A stretch of DNA of 16,001 bases, from NCBI GenBank assembly GCA_002404215.1, contig DHJG01000196.1, forward strand, positions 1 to 16,001. The letters run 5' to 3'. A program made the position numbers and the translations under genes. Numbering within the stretch: the first letter of the stretch is position 1; each line of letters begins with the position of its first letter. The notes below the pieces were generated by a model. That model was not told the origin of the DNA. It saw only the letters and a program-made list of their open reading frames with translations, and did not search any database. The stretch comes from Desulfosporosinus sp. UBA4726. Its GTDB lineage: Bacteria > Bacillota > Desulfitobacteriia > Desulfitobacteriales > Desulfitobacteriaceae. Of the stretch, positions 15,151-16,001 are shown piece by piece.

Positions 15151-15463
15151 GCAGTTAACCCCCTTTATCTTTTGCTTATTTAGTTATTTCCCGATTAGGG
15201 TTACTTTAGCCAGGGAATTTGTATCTGTATTTATAGCATGAAGGCACTACTAAAATTAAGGAAACACAATTACAATTCAAGTGTGTGTTAAAATTTAAAA
15301 CTCAATTGCTAGGAATGTGTATAGAGTTTATTTTCAAAGGATAAGATACAATGTGTTTACAAATCAATTGAAGAAGAGAACGTTCGCATAGAATCATATA
15401 GTACCTTTCTACATTTTCGATTTGAAAGTTATTTAAGGGGTTTAGTTTAGGAGGGGAAAGATA
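15151..15463. other. Divergent intergenic region, no gene seen
   Basis: This is 313 bases of AT-rich DNA between two divergent genes. It contains a weak hairpin (AACACA 15263-15268 with TGTGTT 15284-15289), the 8-bp palindrome GAACGTTC (near 15380) and -10-like TACAAT (15347-15352) without a matching -35. Promoters for both flanking genes must lie here, but none is convincing. Confidence 0.45.
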
Positions 15464-15787
15464 ATGGCAAAGACAGAGCAGTTTTATCTAAATGTGGCAA
15501 TTCAGGTAGATGAAGAAACTTCGGAAATGCTGATGGATGTGACTGTTTCGAAGGGCAATTCTTATGAAGTTAATAAGATGCTATTCCTTCAACTAAATCC
15601 AGAGACTAAAGAAGAAAACTGGGTTGTGTTCCCGAAAAGGTATTACCCATTCAAACTAAAGGCACTGAAGGATGGGATACTTGCTGAAATTAAACATGTA
15701 AAGGGGATTGACGATTACTCAAGCAGCAAAGAGAGCCAGAAATACAAGGAGATTCTCGATAACACTACTCGGAATATGATAATTTAA
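15464..15787 (+). CDS. Hypothetical small protein
   Basis: This 107-residue protein is preceded by an excellent ribosome binding site (TTAGGAGGGG, spaced about 8 bases from the ATG), so translation is credible. It is soluble, charged, with alternating hydrophobic residues early on (FYLNVAIQVDEETSEMLMDVTV), an aromatic basic patch in the middle (WVVFPKRYYPFKLK) and a lysine/serine-rich C-terminus. There is no signal peptide, membrane segment, cysteine or known motif. I do not recognise it. A single-gene unit: the nearest ORF on the left is divergent, and a terminator lies about 170 bases downstream. Confidence 0.7.
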   Translation: MAKTEQFYLNVAIQVDEETSEMLMDVTVSKGNSYEVNKMLFLQLNPETKEENWVVFPKRYYPFKLKALKDGILAEIKHVKGIDDYSSSKESQKYKEILDNTTRNMII

Positions 15788-15955
15788 TAGAAACAATCAT
15801 CCCACTTTGATTTCATAAAAAGATCCCCTCACTCTCCATTTCGAAGGGTCTTACTGAGCAACAAGTCCGTCGGTGTGAGCAAAGATCTAGAAGGCGAACA
15901 TCCAATAATGAAAGATACTAAAGAAAATTAATTACGCACTGAATTCCTTCTTTCA

Positions 15956-15992
15956 TTAAATGAAGCCGACCACATAAGTCGGCTTCATTTAA
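15956..15992. terminator. 15-bp hairpin terminator
   Basis: TTAAATGAAGCCGAC (15956-15970) and GTCGGCTTCATTTAA (15978-15992) are perfectly complementary around a 7-base loop CACATAA. The ends are A/T-rich on both strands, so it can act bidirectionally. It closes the 15464 gene or a gene entering from the right edge. Confidence 0.8.
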
Positions 15993-16001
15993 AATAGTTA
16001 A

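Noticed and set aside
15059..15241. Plus-strand 60-codon ORF opposite the start of the minus-strand hypothetical gene
   Set aside because: It has no ribosome binding site and mostly shadows the minus-strand gene, which has one.

Overview
The window looks like chromosomal DNA of a spore-forming, anaerobic, low-to-moderate-GC Firmicute. A Desulfosporosinus/Desulfitobacterium-type member of the Peptococcaceae is my best guess. This is inferred from strong AGGAGG-type ribosome binding sites, TTG/CTG starts, simple hairpin terminators, a CotF-type spore coat protein, a tungsten/molybdopterin aldehyde:ferredoxin oxidoreductase and an EcsAB-type ABC pair. No rRNA, tRNA, CRISPR array, phage gene or transposase was seen.

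Layout. 1-1808: 3' part of an ecsA-like ATPase (start cut off by the window edge) and its overlapping ecsB-like permease. 1809-2388: a 580-base gap with four tandem 10-bp repeats, a palindrome, a 13-bp-arm inverted repeat and a well-positioned 42-codon ORF. 2389-4182: aldehyde ferredoxin oxidoreductase, closed by a clean terminator. 4374-8412: probable operon of an ABC1/UbiB/AarF kinase-like protein, an ABC ATPase and two tandem paralogous permeases, closed by a terminator. Alignment of the two permeases moves the first one's start upstream to a CTG codon overlapping the ATPase stop. 8783-10264: a decayed PAS-PAS-(GGDEF)-EAL-PilZ cyclic-di-GMP protein, broken by a large internal deletion and by a TAA that replaces the catalytic EAL lysine. 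10458-12557: a large-subunit catalase (KatE/HPII type) whose composition is richer in GC than its surroundings, suggesting transfer. 12701-13792: a sulfite-oxidase-family molybdopterin enzyme with no visible export signal. 14025-14504: CotF-like coat protein, separated from a convergent unknown gene (14605-15150, minus strand) by a 22-bp perfect-stem terminator. 15464-15787: a small unknown protein, followed by a terminator at the window end.

Themes. Two genes encode pterin-cofactor redox enzymes, one encodes a peroxide-detoxifying enzyme and one a coat protein, which fits an anaerobe coping with redox and oxidative stress and sporulating. There are two separate ABC export-like systems. I see no clearly novel multigene system. 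The best leads are the internally deleted c-di-GMP gene, the structured region with a possible small protein ahead of the aldehyde oxidoreductase, the CTG-started permease, the dyad upstream of the catalase and the two unrecognised genes at the right end.
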